Positions 36,627 through 47,528 of a stretch of DNA of 64,000 nt are shown in pieces. Within the stretch, counting starts at the first letter, position 1. The number at the start of each line of letters is the position of its first letter. The notes below the pieces were generated by a model that saw only the letters and a program-made list of their open reading frames with translations, was not told the origin of the DNA and searched no databases. This stretch comes from Flavobacterium piscisymbiosum. Lineage in GTDB: Bacteria; Bacteroidota; Bacteroidia; Flavobacteriales; Flavobacteriaceae. Made by a program: the position numbers and the translations under genes. Location of the stretch: the NCBI RefSeq assembly GCF_020905295.1, contig NZ_JAJJMM010000001.1:3224001-3288000 (forward strand). Direction: 5' to 3'.

Positions 36627-38693
36627 ATGGCTAAAAAATTACTCTTTTTTTTATTCTTACTATTTATAACGTTATCCTATTCTCAGGGTAAATACCCAAC
36701 TGTCATGGTCAATGCCCGCGCTCAAAAAGATAAAATTTTGATACGTTGGGCAGTTAATTCTCCAATAGAATGGCAAAAAGCGAACAAAAAAGGATTTGTA
36801 ATTACCAGAACTACTGTCTTACGGGATGGTAATATTTTATCAAAACCAGAAAAAGCTCTTCTAACTCCAAAGCCTCTAATGCCTGAACCTCTTGATTCAT
36901 GGATTGATTTAGTACAAAAAGATAATAATGCGGCTATTATAGCGCAATCGATATATGGTGAAAGCTTTGAGGTAACTGCCGCTAAAGAAGGGGATTTGTC
37001 CAAAATAGTAAATATGGCTGATGAGCTCGATCAACGCTATACTTTTGCTTTATATGCAGCTGATATGAGTTTTGAAGGTGCCGTAAAAGCAGGCTGGGGA
37101 TTTGTAGACAGTAATGTAAAGAAAAATGAAGTTTATGCCTATCAGGTAAGTGTTTTTGAAAGTCCAAAAGTAAAAGAATCTTCCTGTATGATTGGTTTGA
37201 AAGATTGCGGAATTTTACCGGCACCAACTGATTTTATAGCAATTCCTGACGATAAAAAAGTATTACTTTCCTGGGATTATGAAACTTTTAAAAGAATTTA
37301 TACTTCTTTTATGGTTGAGAAATCTTCTGATGGAATCAATTATGCCCCAATTTCAAATACAGCATTGGTTAACTTAAATGATAAAGAAGATCATCCATCA
37401 AAAACGATGTATTATGTTGACACACTTAGTGTCAACGATAAAATATATCACTATAGGCTATATGGTACAACCTCATTTGGAGAAAAAGGTGAATTGACAA
37501 ACCCTATTACTGCAACAGGAATTGATGCTATAGTTACTCCAGCAAGGCTGATAGATTATAATATTGTCAACTCAAACGAGGTTAACTTGGAATGGGAATT
37601 TCCTGCAGCATCAGAAGGATTTATTCAGGGATATGAAATTAACTTGGCAGTTAATGATAGAGGACCTTATAAAGTTGTTTCTAAAATTATTCCTCCATCA
37701 CAGAGAAAGCTAAATTATAAGGAGAATTTATATCCATCCAATTACTTTACAATATCTGTTGTAGGTAAAAACAACCAGCGATTAACATCTCAAAGCATGC
37801 TTGTTCAGCCTGTAGATTCTATTCCGCCATCTAAACCAATAGGTCTTGAAGGAATAATTGACAGCCTCGGAGTAGTACGATTAAAATGGAAACCTAATCA
37901 GGAAAAGGATCTCAGAGGTTACCGAATTTTAAAAGCCAATACAGCAGGTGAAGAATTCGTGGATATTTATCATAAATCATATATAGGCAACACTTATAAA
38001 GACAGTGTGAGTCTGAAAATGACAAACAGCAAGGTATATTATAGAATCGCTGCCGAGGATATGCGTTTTAATATTTCAGAACCATCTGATATTTTGATTT
38101 TAGAGAAGCCGGATAAAATTCCGCCGGCCGCGCCAATTTTCAAAGATTATGATAATAAAGATGGTAAAGTACATCTTAAATGGATACGAAGTTATAGCGA
38201 AGATGTAGTAGGATATAGCCTAAGAAGGAGAGAAAAAGGACAAGAAAAGTGGTTGGAGATCAAACAAATTAACGACACTATTCAGGAATTTACAGATGAA
38301 AGAGTAGAGAACAAAAAGACATATCAATATGCTATTTTGGCTAAAGATAAAAGTAATAACTGGTCATCATTAGATCATTCTACGATTACAGTACAGGTTT
38401 TAGATTTTGCACCAATTAAAATAATTTCATTTTTACAAGGATTGCCAGATAGAGAAAATAAAAAAATCATTCTGAATTGGGATTATAATAAAAGTAAAGA
38501 TAAAGTAACAAGTTTAAGTATCTATAAGAATACAAAAGGAAATCCGCCAACATTATGGAAAGAACTTAATGGCGATATTTTTACTCTTGAAGATAAAAAT
38601 CTAAAAATAAACGTGGAATACGAATATCATTTAATTCCTGTCCTAGAGAGCAATAGCCCTGCAAAAGAAGAAGTTTTAACCGTTGTTTATTAG
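36627..38693 (+). CDS. Secreted fibronectin type III repeat protein
   Basis: The 688-residue protein has a signal peptide (ending TLSYSQG) and then mostly fibronectin type III-like sandwiches. Units start at about 200 (PTDFIAIPDDKKVLLSWDY), 305 (VNLEWEFPA), 400 (VVRLKWKPNQEKDLRGYRIL), 495 (KVHLKWIRSYSEDVVGYSL) and 595 (KIILNWDYNKS). There is no T9SS sorting domain at its C-terminus. It is probably part of a surface assembly with the next two genes, since the SprB-repeat gene starts 5 bases after its stop. Confidence 0.8.
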   Translation: MAKKLLFFLFLLFITLSYSQGKYPTVMVNARAQKDKILIRWAVNSPIEWQKANKKGFVITRTTVLRDGNILSKPEKALLTPKPLMPEPLDSWIDLVQKDNNAAIIAQSIYGESFEVTAAKEGDLSKIVNMADELDQRYTFALYAADMSFEGAVKAGWGFVDSNVKKNEVYAYQVSVFESPKVKESSCMIGLKDCGILPAPTDFIAIPDDKKVLLSWDYETFKRIYTSFMVEKSSDGINYAPISNTALVNLNDKEDHPSKTMYYVDTLSVNDKIYHYRLYGTTSFGEKGELTNPITATGIDAIVTPARLIDYNIVNSNEVNLEWEFPAASEGFIQGYEINLAVNDRGPYKVVSKIIPPSQRKLNYKENLYPSNYFTISVVGKNNQRLTSQSMLVQPVDSIPPSKPIGLEGIIDSLGVVRLKWKPNQEKDLRGYRILKANTAGEEFVDIYHKSYIGNTYKDSVSLKMTNSKVYYRIAAEDMRFNISEPSDILILEKPDKIPPAAPIFKDYDNKDGKVHLKWIRSYSEDVVGYSLRRREKGQEKWLEIKQINDTIQEFTDERVENKKTYQYAILAKDKSNNWSSLDHSTITVQVLDFAPIKIISFLQGLPDRENKKIILNWDYNKSKDKVTSLSIYKNTKGNPPTLWKELNGDIFTLEDKNLKINVEYEYHLIPVLESNSPAKEEVLTVVY

Positions 38694-38697
38694 ACGT

Positions 38698-41600
38698 ATG
38701 AAGAAGATTTACTTATTAGTTTTTTTATTGGTTTCAGGATTTGGTTTTGCACAAATCAATTTAAGTGGTGAAACAAAATATAAATTAAATATTCTGGGCT
38801 ATCAGGACCGCGATTCCGATGGATGTGGTGAAAGTGATGGATTGAGACATATTAAAGCAACCCGTCAGGATGGAAGTAGTTTTTTTATATTTCAAGGTAG
38901 AAAAGTCTACTCTGAAATAAATTTAGAGGAAACGTTTACTAAAGCTAATCCAATTGTAAATTTAGAGTTTTATAAAATAGTTAGATGGAAAAATTGGGCA
39001 GGCAATTGTGATGGGGGGCCAAATAATAATTACGATCAAATCAAAATAACTAATAAATGTTTCTCTTCATACCAATCAGATGCAGGAAGCAGCTTATTAC
39101 ATTTAACAGTTACTTCTAAGCCTTTCGTTAAAATCAATAATCCTGTAGAACCATTATATCTTGGAGATTCAGAAAATATAAAAATAGAATTACCTGATAA
39201 TTTGGATTCAAGTAGTTTTGATTGGAAATATAGAGTTGGAGGTGGAATTGAAAAAACAATTCCTTATCCTTACAATTATAAAGCTACTTTAAATATTAAG
39301 GGTTCAGACTTTTTGACAGAAGCAGATTTCGGAAAAACTGTTTCAATTTACGTCAAAATGAATTGTACTGCAGGAGAAGAACAAGCTAAAGGCTCTGCAA
39401 AGATAGAGGCATTTTATAAAGTCAACGAGTGTGCAGATAATTGTACTGGAAATTTTTTAACTCGTCCAATATGTAGAAGAGCTTGCTCACTAAAATTTGA
39501 TACATTCTTTGATGAAATTTATACGCCACAATTAGTAGATGGATACCAAAGTTACAATTCCAATGCTATTTCATTTACTTATTTAAAATCTGCACCAAAT
39601 GTTGCTTCTTTGCTACCTTCAAATGCTAAATGTTATGATGAAGCTGGTAATTCTTTAAATGTGAAGTTTGACAGACCTTTATCTGAAAATGAAAAATTAA
39701 ACATTACGCTAACTAATAAAGATAAAGGTGATGAACTTACCAATTATATTGAAATAGTTTTAAATGAAGATAATTCATTTGACATATTAAATTTAGAACC
39801 AGGAAAATATAATTTACAGCTTAATGGCTTTTATAATGGGGCACCTATTTACTCATCTACTATATTAAACCCATTGCAATTTGAAATAATTAAGCCAAAA
39901 CCTGTTGATTTCACAATAACTAGTTCAAATATTTTGTGTTATGGAAGCAATAATGGCACCATAACAATAACTCCCACAGGAGGGACTCGTAATATATTAT
40001 CAAATGATTATTACTCATTAGATAATGGAGCCAGCTGGATATCTTTTCCAAATAATAAACCGTATACAATTACAGGTTTGGGTCCTGATGCGTATAGAGT
40101 AAAAGTAAAAGACATGAATGGCTGTATTGCCAAAACTCAAACTTTAGTAAATGGCGAAATTCAACTTGGTGAAGAAAAAATTATAGAAACCACCATATCA
40201 GAACCTTTAACGCCGCTTGCATTAAATTATACTTACACACAAAATCCAACTTTTTATGGAGCAGCAAATGGGAAAATTGTTGCTGCAATAACAGGTGGAA
40301 CTATAAATGAAGATAAATCATATGATTATGAATGGAAGAATGCCAGCGGAGTAATTTTACCAGCAATAGCCCAGTATAATACTGCTGATAAAACCTATAA
40401 TATTACATTAGATAATATTCCGGACGGCCAATACAAACTAACTGTAAAAGACAAAAATTACAATACTGCTACCAATAAAGAAGGCTGTTCTATTATAGAA
40501 TCATCACAAATAGTAACTCAGCCAGAAAAAATTGTAATAGCATTAGTAGAAACACAATCTATTTCTTGTAATACAGAGAATCTGGAGACTGCTGCCGATA
40601 AATTTTCTGACGGTATTTTAAAAGCTAATGTTCAAGGAGGTATTCAGCCTTATCAATATGTTTGGTCAAAGTTTAATACAACCACAAATGTCTGGGATAT
40701 ATTGGAAGATGAAACATATAATATATTACAAAATCTTTCTAAAGGTAATTATGCTGTAAATATTATAGATGCAAACGGAATAGTACAGGGAATTTATAAT
40801 AGTACTGATTTAGTAACAGCAACTCCAACAACAAAAGAAATTTCAGAACCTGCTAAACTTGAATTATCATTTAATTTAGGTAATGTTTCTTGTCATTCAG
40901 GCAATAACGGCTGGGCTGCAGTAAATGTAACAGGAGGAGCTGGATCTTATAAATATACATGGTACAATACAGGCAGCGGAATTATAGATAAAAATAAAAT
41001 ATCCAGCTTAATTGCAGGAACCTATACTGTTGAAGTTACCGATAAAAATGGATGTTTTACAAAAGGAAATATTGTGATTACTGAACCACAATCTCCTGTG
41101 GCAATTGAATATGAAGAGATTTTTACACCTACTTTTTCCGGAGCAACGAATGGAAGAATTGTTGCTAAAATAACAGGCGGAACACCAAACGACGACCAAA
41201 CGTATAATTATGAATGGAAAAATTCAAAAGGCGAGGTGCAAACCGCAGCTGCTGAATTAAAAGACGGAATTTATACTATTACAATACAAGAACTTCCTGC
41301 TGATGATTATTTTTTAACTATTAAGGATAAAAATAACGATGAAGGAAATAATCAGACTATAAATTGCTCAGTAATAGAGTCAAAAGTAACACTGAATGAA
41401 CCCGATCCTTTAAAAGTTGTTTTTGAAATTGTTCGTACTATTTCATGTAATACAAGCAATGAGTTTGGGAATGATACAGATACAACTCCACAAGATGGTC
41501 AGCGTGATGAGTCGCAGGACGGTATTTTAGTGGCTCATGTTACCGGTGGGACTCCGCTGGCCGTTTCTGTAAATAACGGATTACCGTATTATTTTTATTG

Positions 41601-43917
41601 GAAAAAGCAAGAAACAGACGGTTCATGGACAGTATTGCCTAACATTACATCAGAAACGGCCTCAAACCTTTCTCATGGAAATTATGCCTTAAACGTAAAA
41701 GACAGAAACGGAATCATGCTGGGTACGTACTTTAATAATGTTCTTGTAAAGGAAATTGATGCAACACAATTGATGCAGGAACCTCCAAAACTCTCTGTAA
41801 CCATTATGTATGGTAATGTTTTTTGTAATGGAGGAAATGATGGCTGGGCGACTGCAAATGTTACAGGAGGAACACCTCCATATGAATTCAAATGGTCGAA
41901 TGAGGTAGAAATTGACAAAAACACAGTTTTAAAAGCAGGTGAGTATTGGGTGTTTGTTACAGATGCCAAAGGCTGTACAACACAAGCCGATGTTACAATT
42001 ACAGGACCAACAGCGCCGCTTGCAATAAAATACACTGAAATTCTTAATCCAAGTTTTTACAAGGCGACGAATGGAAAAATTGTAGTAGAGGTTACCGGCG
42101 GTACTATTTTCCCCGACAATACCTATTGGTTTGAGTGGAAAAACAGCAAAGGAATAGTGCAGACTACAACAGCGGTTAATTTTAGTAATGGTATTTACAC
42201 CATTATTTTAAATGGACTTGGGGAGGAAACCTACAGCTTAAATGTTCGTGACGCCAATTACAATGCAGCTACAAATAAAACGAGTTGTACTGTAGCCAAT
42301 TCTAGCATAACATTAGATGACCCAGATCCACTTGAAGTTACTTTTGAAGTAGTTCGTACCATTTCTTGTAATGTAAATAACGAATTTGGAAATGAGACAG
42401 ACGCTAATCCACAAGATAATCAAAGAGACGAGTCGCAGGATGGAATTTTAAAAGCTCACGTAAAAGGAGGAATTCAGCTGCAGGCAAGTCAAAATAACGG
42501 ATTACCCTATTTCTACACTTGGAAAAAACAACAAAAAGATGGCTCATGGAGCATCTGGAACGATTATGATGAAACAGCAGAAAACCTGTCTGACGGAACC
42601 TATGCGTTAAATATTGAAGATGCCAATGGAATAAAATTGGGAACCTATGTAAACAATGTTTTGGTAAAAGAAACAGATGTTACGAAGTTTATGCCAGAGC
42701 CAGCAAAACTGAACTTGACTTTTACAAAACTAAATGCGAGCTGTAATAATGGAGATGACGGCTGGGCAGAAGCTCATGTAACAGGTGGAACTGCGCCTTA
42801 TACATACGAATGGACAAATGGCGATACAACATCAAAAATTGAAAATATTACGACTAATAATTATTTTGTAGTAGTTACCGATGCAAAAGGCTGTACAGTT
42901 CAGGGAAGTATTTTTGTGGGAGATCCTAAAGGAATATTTACTACTGAGACCATCAAAAATCCTACCTGTTTTGCAGGTAATGATGGATCAATACAACTAA
43001 ATGTCACAGGAGGAAATTTACCTTACACTTATTTATGGAACACGGGAGAAACCACAAAAGACTTAAATAATCTTACAGCAGGAAATTACGACGTAACTAT
43101 TACTTGTGCAGATTGCTGTGTTTATAAAAAGAAATTTATTTTAAAAGATCCAAACCCAATTGTGGTTGATTTAGGAAAAGACAGAACCTTGTGTAATGAT
43201 CAAATTTTAGATTTAGATGCCACAATTGCAGATATAAATGCGCAATATAGCTGGACTTCTACAAATGGATTTATTTCAAATCAGGCAAAAGTAAGCTTAA
43301 CAAAAGCCGGAACCTATCATGTAAAAGTGACTACAGGTCTAGGCTGTATTGGCGAAGATGAAATCGTAATAAAAACAAGCCAGGCAATAATTAGTTCTGA
43401 GTTTTTATTGAGTTCTCAGGCTTATTTAGACGAAGAAGTAATCTTAGTTAATACCAGTGATCCATTTGGAGAAAGTACACAATGGAATGTGCCGGAAGGT
43501 GTAAATATTGTAGAGCAAAAAGAAAAATATATCATACTAAAATTTGACGAAATAGGTACTTACGCCATTGGTTTACAGCAAACTCAAGGAGAATGTTTTG
43601 CTGAGTACAATAAAAACATAACCGTAGAAAAACGAAGCACATTACCAAATCCCGGCAGTGCTCCCAAGTTTATTATAGACTTTATTGTAACACCAAACCC
43701 AAGCAACGGAAACTTCAAAGCCATTATTAATTTAGAAAATAACAGCGCTGTCAATTTAAGACTGTTTTCTACAACCGGAGAGTTTACTGCACAGAAAAAA
43801 GATTCAGGCAGGAAAAACTACGAAGTTGATTTTAATACTTCGTTACAATCCGGAATGTACGTTTTGGTATTGGAAACGGAACAACAAACAATGGTTAAAA
43901 AAATTATCATCTATTAA
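38698..43917 (+). CDS. SprB-repeat giant surface protein with T9SS sorting domain
   Basis: The 1739-residue protein has a signal peptide (ending FGFAQ), a unique N-terminal region to about 400, then many SprB-type repeats (motifs such as GNDGSIQLNVTGGNLPYTYLW, GGTPPYEFKWSN and FVTDAKGCTTQADVTI). About 300-residue modules are repeated in tandem, each containing a TISCN block and a DESQDGIL block (starts near nt 40552, 41436 and 42354). The last 80 residues (PNPSNGNF...GMYVLVLE...KKIIIY) form a type A T9SS sorting domain. It should be exported by T9SS and placed on the cell surface, like the gliding adhesin SprB. The start is ATG 38698; an upstream TTG was rejected. Confidence 0.88.
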   Translation: MKKIYLLVFLLVSGFGFAQINLSGETKYKLNILGYQDRDSDGCGESDGLRHIKATRQDGSSFFIFQGRKVYSEINLEETFTKANPIVNLEFYKIVRWKNWAGNCDGGPNNNYDQIKITNKCFSSYQSDAGSSLLHLTVTSKPFVKINNPVEPLYLGDSENIKIELPDNLDSSSFDWKYRVGGGIEKTIPYPYNYKATLNIKGSDFLTEADFGKTVSIYVKMNCTAGEEQAKGSAKIEAFYKVNECADNCTGNFLTRPICRRACSLKFDTFFDEIYTPQLVDGYQSYNSNAISFTYLKSAPNVASLLPSNAKCYDEAGNSLNVKFDRPLSENEKLNITLTNKDKGDELTNYIEIVLNEDNSFDILNLEPGKYNLQLNGFYNGAPIYSSTILNPLQFEIIKPKPVDFTITSSNILCYGSNNGTITITPTGGTRNILSNDYYSLDNGASWISFPNNKPYTITGLGPDAYRVKVKDMNGCIAKTQTLVNGEIQLGEEKIIETTISEPLTPLALNYTYTQNPTFYGAANGKIVAAITGGTINEDKSYDYEWKNASGVILPAIAQYNTADKTYNITLDNIPDGQYKLTVKDKNYNTATNKEGCSIIESSQIVTQPEKIVIALVETQSISCNTENLETAADKFSDGILKANVQGGIQPYQYVWSKFNTTTNVWDILEDETYNILQNLSKGNYAVNIIDANGIVQGIYNSTDLVTATPTTKEISEPAKLELSFNLGNVSCHSGNNGWAAVNVTGGAGSYKYTWYNTGSGIIDKNKISSLIAGTYTVEVTDKNGCFTKGNIVITEPQSPVAIEYEEIFTPTFSGATNGRIVAKITGGTPNDDQTYNYEWKNSKGEVQTAAAELKDGIYTITIQELPADDYFLTIKDKNNDEGNNQTINCSVIESKVTLNEPDPLKVVFEIVRTISCNTSNEFGNDTDTTPQDGQRDESQDGILVAHVTGGTPLAVSVNNGLPYYFYWKKQETDGSWTVLPNITSETASNLSHGNYALNVKDRNGIMLGTYFNNVLVKEIDATQLMQEPPKLSVTIMYGNVFCNGGNDGWATANVTGGTPPYEFKWSNEVEIDKNTVLKAGEYWVFVTDAKGCTTQADVTITGPTAPLAIKYTEILNPSFYKATNGKIVVEVTGGTIFPDNTYWFEWKNSKGIVQTTTAVNFSNGIYTIILNGLGEETYSLNVRDANYNAATNKTSCTVANSSITLDDPDPLEVTFEVVRTISCNVNNEFGNETDANPQDNQRDESQDGILKAHVKGGIQLQASQNNGLPYFYTWKKQQKDGSWSIWNDYDETAENLSDGTYALNIEDANGIKLGTYVNNVLVKETDVTKFMPEPAKLNLTFTKLNASCNNGDDGWAEAHVTGGTAPYTYEWTNGDTTSKIENITTNNYFVVVTDAKGCTVQGSIFVGDPKGIFTTETIKNPTCFAGNDGSIQLNVTGGNLPYTYLWNTGETTKDLNNLTAGNYDVTITCADCCVYKKKFILKDPNPIVVDLGKDRTLCNDQILDLDATIADINAQYSWTSTNGFISNQAKVSLTKAGTYHVKVTTGLGCIGEDEIVIKTSQAIISSEFLLSSQAYLDEEVILVNTSDPFGESTQWNVPEGVNIVEQKEKYIILKFDEIGTYAIGLQQTQGECFAEYNKNITVEKRSTLPNPGSAPKFIIDFIVTPNPSNGNFKAIINLENNSAVNLRLFSTTGEFTAQKKDSGRKNYEVDFNTSLQSGMYVLVLETEQQTMVKKIIIY

Positions 43918-43919
43918 AA

Positions 43920-46900
43920 ATGAAGAATCATTTCAATAAAATCTATCTTTTTGTTCTCGTACTGTTTTTCGGTTTAAATGGTTATGCCCAATTATTTCCT
44001 GTTCAGTTAACGCCTGTTTTTAAAAGCCCGTACAGTGTCAAAATATCCGACTACGCGACTAGCATGGATACCAAATTCCAATTGCTTATTAATCCTACCG
44101 ATGTCACAATATCGCAAAGACAAGTACGCTTAAAATTATACATACAAGGCAATGGAGTTAACATAAGAAGCAGTGACTATATAACAGGACAAAGGCCCAT
44201 TTTTATCAATGGAGGTGAATTTCAAACTTTAACAAACTCTGATATTTCAGCATTGTTCAGGTTAGAGAACCTGCAGGGAATAACTGCTTCACAATATGCA
44301 AATCCTCTGCCTGATGGGATGTATGATTTTTGTTTTGAAATGTATGACTACATCACCAATCAAAAAATATCGCAGAAAAGCTGTGCCAGTATTTATCTTA
44401 TATTAAATGATCCGCCGTTATTAAACACACCGCAAAAAAATGAACAAATAGCAGCGAGTGATTTTTCGAATATTATGTTTACCTGGACACCACGCCAGAT
44501 GAATGCAACTAACGTTTCGTATAAGTTCGAATTAAAGCAACTCATTGACCCAACATTAGACCCACAGTTTGCGTTTCAAATGGCACCGCTTCTATATGAG
44601 GAAACAGTTTTTAGTACTGCTATGCTGTATAATTTAAGTATGCCGATACTGACTCCGGGCATGCGTTATGCATGGCGTGTAAGGGCAATATCAACAACCG
44701 GGCTTTCAGAAAATGCAATATTTAAAAACGATGGTTACAGCGAAATATATTCGTTTAAGTATACTGCTTCCTGTGCTTCGCCAACCTTTTTGTTAAGTGA
44801 GGCCCAAGGACCAACGAGCGTTAAAATAACCTGGCAGGGAATTCCTGAGCATACCAAATATCAGCTTCAATACAAAAAGCAGGATGTAAGAAATGCACAA
44901 TGGTTTTCGACCAATAGTTTAAACACCCAAAGTTTAATTACCAATTTAGAGCCGGGAGTAACCTATCAGTTCAGGGTTGGTTCAAGTTGTGATCCTGCAA
45001 CCGAAGGAGTTCAGTCCTTTACTTACTCAGAAATCAGCACATTTACAACGCCGACACAAACCAACGGAGTTCCTGCTTACAATTGTGGTATTATCCCTAA
45101 AATCAATATACAAAACCAAAAAACACTTACCAATTTAATTCAGAGTGAAACTTTCACGGCAGGCGATTTTCCTGTAACAGTTTTAGAATTGAAAGGAGAA
45201 AATAGTCCTTATTCTGGCAAAGGATATATTATTGTGCCTTATCTGGCAGATACCAAAATTGCAGTTGAATTTAGCAACATTACAATCAATACAGATTATC
45301 AATTGATTAGCGGCGTTGTCGAGACAAGTTACAATCCGGAGTGGGGTAATGTTGTTGCAGTTCAAGATGTTATTAATGATTTTAAAGGACTAATTGATGG
45401 AATTAGTGATTTGTTTGACAGAGCAAATAAACTAGAAGAACAAAAAAAGGATGGAACAATCAATGAAGACGAGTACAACAAGAATTGGAAAGAAATTTAT
45501 GAATCTTTAGAGAAAACAAATGATAAATACAAAATATTAGTAGATAATACTTCTGATATTCCCGAAGATTTAAGAAAAAAAATTGCAGATTTAGATCCTG
45601 TTTTTGTCGAATTAGCATCTAATAATTTTACAACAAAGGGTAATCAAACAATAGAAAATCTAACCAAAACAAATGAAGCTTATGACGCACTAAATAAATT
45701 CGTTAGCGACAAATGTGATGCCTCTCTAAAAAGTATTGTAGCTTTTCTAGCAACAGAAAAAATCAATTATTTAAAGTTAGCAGCAAGTGAAGTTTCAAAA
45801 AACGCAACTTCAGTTTCAGAGACTGACAAAAAGTATAATGTTTCTATTTATGATGAAGGAAATGGTGCTTTAAAAATAACACATTATAAAGACTGGAGCA
45901 TTAGTAGTCCTGTACAGAATTTATTCCTGATTGAAACTAAAGATTCAGAATTAAACAAACTAAAAATCACAAAGTTTTGGCTTAGTTATGCTCCTAATAA
46001 CGTGGATGGAAATGCAGCTAGTATTGATGTTGTTGTTTATTTTAAAGAACCTGTGCCAAATCAGGCAGAGCCTTTCTGTACGCAAAAAACGACTATTGCA
46101 AAAGGAGTTTCCATTCAAGCTCAGCTTGCAGATAATTTTGAGGAAGTAGTTTTTTATGCCACATTGAGCATTGCCGCCGCAGAAGTGGCAGGCGGTGTAA
46201 AGTTATCTGAATGTGTAACTGGTTTTGCTCTTGATGCAGGTTTTCAAATGGGTATAAATGCTATTGTAAAACTATATTTAAATGAAAATTTTACAACCCA
46301 GCAATTAGTAAAAGAAATTTCAGTGCCTAGTGCAGCAACAAGCTGCGCAACAGCTACATTGGTCAATAAATGTGGCACAGGATGCGCTGGAATTAGCGGT
46401 TTTGCGGTAGGTTTTAGCGATGATGTTTTGAAACAGTTAAAAAGTGGAAAAAAATTATCTGAAATAGAAGTAAGCCAAAGCACCTTAAACGGAATAAAGC
46501 AGGGAATTTTAAATATTGTAGTTCAAAAAGTAGTTACTTTTGGTATAAGCAAATTTTCTGCCTGGCGAGGAAAATATACAGCAAAACAGGTTGAAGATGC
46601 GTTAGAAGATTTACAGGCTCATCCTGAGAAGTATGGTATTGAAAATAAATTAGAGAAGCTTTGGACAAAAATTGACGAGCATAGTGGAGACTTTCACGGA
46701 AACCATGCAACATATTATGATGTTAATGTGACCTATCAAGCATATAGAGAACAAGTTGGGATTGCTTTTTCAAATAATAATATTTTAGAATTTCATTTAA
46801 ATATTCCTGAAAAATTACAAGGTCAAGGTATAGGCTCAGAGATTTTTAAACAAGCAATTATTGATTATGCACCATCAAAAGTGAAAGGATGGTGGAAAAC

Positions 46901-47099
46901 ATCCGATATTTATACTGGAAATGAATCGATAAATCTTTCTATTTTCAAGCAGAAATTAAAAGAAGGATTTTCTCCCGAAAAAGCTGTTTTTGAAACTCCA
47001 ACGGGTAAAATTCTTAAAGCTAATAATTTTGATGGAACTGTTGAAATTTTAAAGAACTCAGCTGATGAGGTAATAATATATTTTAACCCTAAATTATAA
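43920..47099 (+). CDS. Fibronectin-type polymorphic toxin with GNAT-like C-terminus
   Basis: The 1059-residue protein has a signal peptide (1-24, ending NGYAQ) and a beta-rich surface region with a fibronectin type III domain near 287-375. A helical Lys-rich stretch (about 490-580) and an Ala/Gly-rich pre-toxin-like region (about 745-870, with GFALDAGFQMG and GFAVGFSDDVL) follow. The last 170 residues form a separate domain. LQGQGIGSEIFKQAI (about 966-980) matches the acetyl-CoA loop of GNAT folds, and GFSPEKAVFETPTGK follows; a similar tail ends other polymorphic toxins. It has no sorting domain. It lies 2 bases after the SprB-type gene and 3 bases before an immunity candidate. Confidence 0.7.
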   Translation: MKNHFNKIYLFVLVLFFGLNGYAQLFPVQLTPVFKSPYSVKISDYATSMDTKFQLLINPTDVTISQRQVRLKLYIQGNGVNIRSSDYITGQRPIFINGGEFQTLTNSDISALFRLENLQGITASQYANPLPDGMYDFCFEMYDYITNQKISQKSCASIYLILNDPPLLNTPQKNEQIAASDFSNIMFTWTPRQMNATNVSYKFELKQLIDPTLDPQFAFQMAPLLYEETVFSTAMLYNLSMPILTPGMRYAWRVRAISTTGLSENAIFKNDGYSEIYSFKYTASCASPTFLLSEAQGPTSVKITWQGIPEHTKYQLQYKKQDVRNAQWFSTNSLNTQSLITNLEPGVTYQFRVGSSCDPATEGVQSFTYSEISTFTTPTQTNGVPAYNCGIIPKINIQNQKTLTNLIQSETFTAGDFPVTVLELKGENSPYSGKGYIIVPYLADTKIAVEFSNITINTDYQLISGVVETSYNPEWGNVVAVQDVINDFKGLIDGISDLFDRANKLEEQKKDGTINEDEYNKNWKEIYESLEKTNDKYKILVDNTSDIPEDLRKKIADLDPVFVELASNNFTTKGNQTIENLTKTNEAYDALNKFVSDKCDASLKSIVAFLATEKINYLKLAASEVSKNATSVSETDKKYNVSIYDEGNGALKITHYKDWSISSPVQNLFLIETKDSELNKLKITKFWLSYAPNNVDGNAASIDVVVYFKEPVPNQAEPFCTQKTTIAKGVSIQAQLADNFEEVVFYATLSIAAAEVAGGVKLSECVTGFALDAGFQMGINAIVKLYLNENFTTQQLVKEISVPSAATSCATATLVNKCGTGCAGISGFAVGFSDDVLKQLKSGKKLSEIEVSQSTLNGIKQGILNIVVQKVVTFGISKFSAWRGKYTAKQVEDALEDLQAHPEKYGIENKLEKLWTKIDEHSGDFHGNHATYYDVNVTYQAYREQVGIAFSNNNILEFHLNIPEKLQGQGIGSEIFKQAIIDYAPSKVKGWWKTSDIYTGNESINLSIFKQKLKEGFSPEKAVFETPTGKILKANNFDGTVEILKNSADEVIIYFNPKL

Positions 47100-47102
47100 A
47101 TC

Positions 47103-47525
47103 ATGAAGTTTTTTTATATTTTAAATAACAAAAATAAATCTGTTGAATTTGGAAAGATAACATCTGAAAGATATAAAATATTAAAAGATCTAATTTTGTC
47201 TTTTAATGATCAAATTAATTGCCAAGTAATAAGTATAAACCTTTCTGATGTTGAAAAAAAAATAGATAAATTAATAAAAGAAAAAATAAATAAGTATTCA
47301 GATTATCCCAATCAAAGTAATAAATTTTATGAAGAGATTAATCTGTTTATACTTAAGACTTATAAAAATAAAGATTACAAGTTTTGTAATACAGGATTTG
47401 ATAATAATATCATATTCTTAATAAATATTTATGATAGTCTTTTAAAAGATGAAAAGCCTTATCAATTATTGTTTACAAGTACTCATAATGAATTTAATGA
47501 ATGGCAATCTAAAAATATTACTTAG
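47103..47525 (+). CDS. Candidate immunity protein for the GNAT-like toxin
   Basis: The 140-residue protein is small, soluble and Lys/Asn/Ile-rich, with no signal peptide, so it would act in the cytoplasm. It starts 3 bases after the toxin gene, and a RAYT element begins 3 bases after its stop. No family is recognised. Immunity is inferred only from position, size and location, which fit the pattern of polymorphic toxin loci. Confidence 0.55.
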   Translation: MKFFYILNNKNKSVEFGKITSERYKILKDLILSFNDQINCQVISINLSDVEKKIDKLIKEKINKYSDYPNQSNKFYEEINLFILKTYKNKDYKFCNTGFDNNIIFLINIYDSLLKDEKPYQLLFTSTHNEFNEWQSKNIT

Positions 47526-47528
47526 TGA

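Noticed and set aside
41682..42035. 117-codon minus-strand frame within the SprB-repeat gene
   Set aside because: Lies wholly inside a well-supported coding region with repeats; no independent signal.
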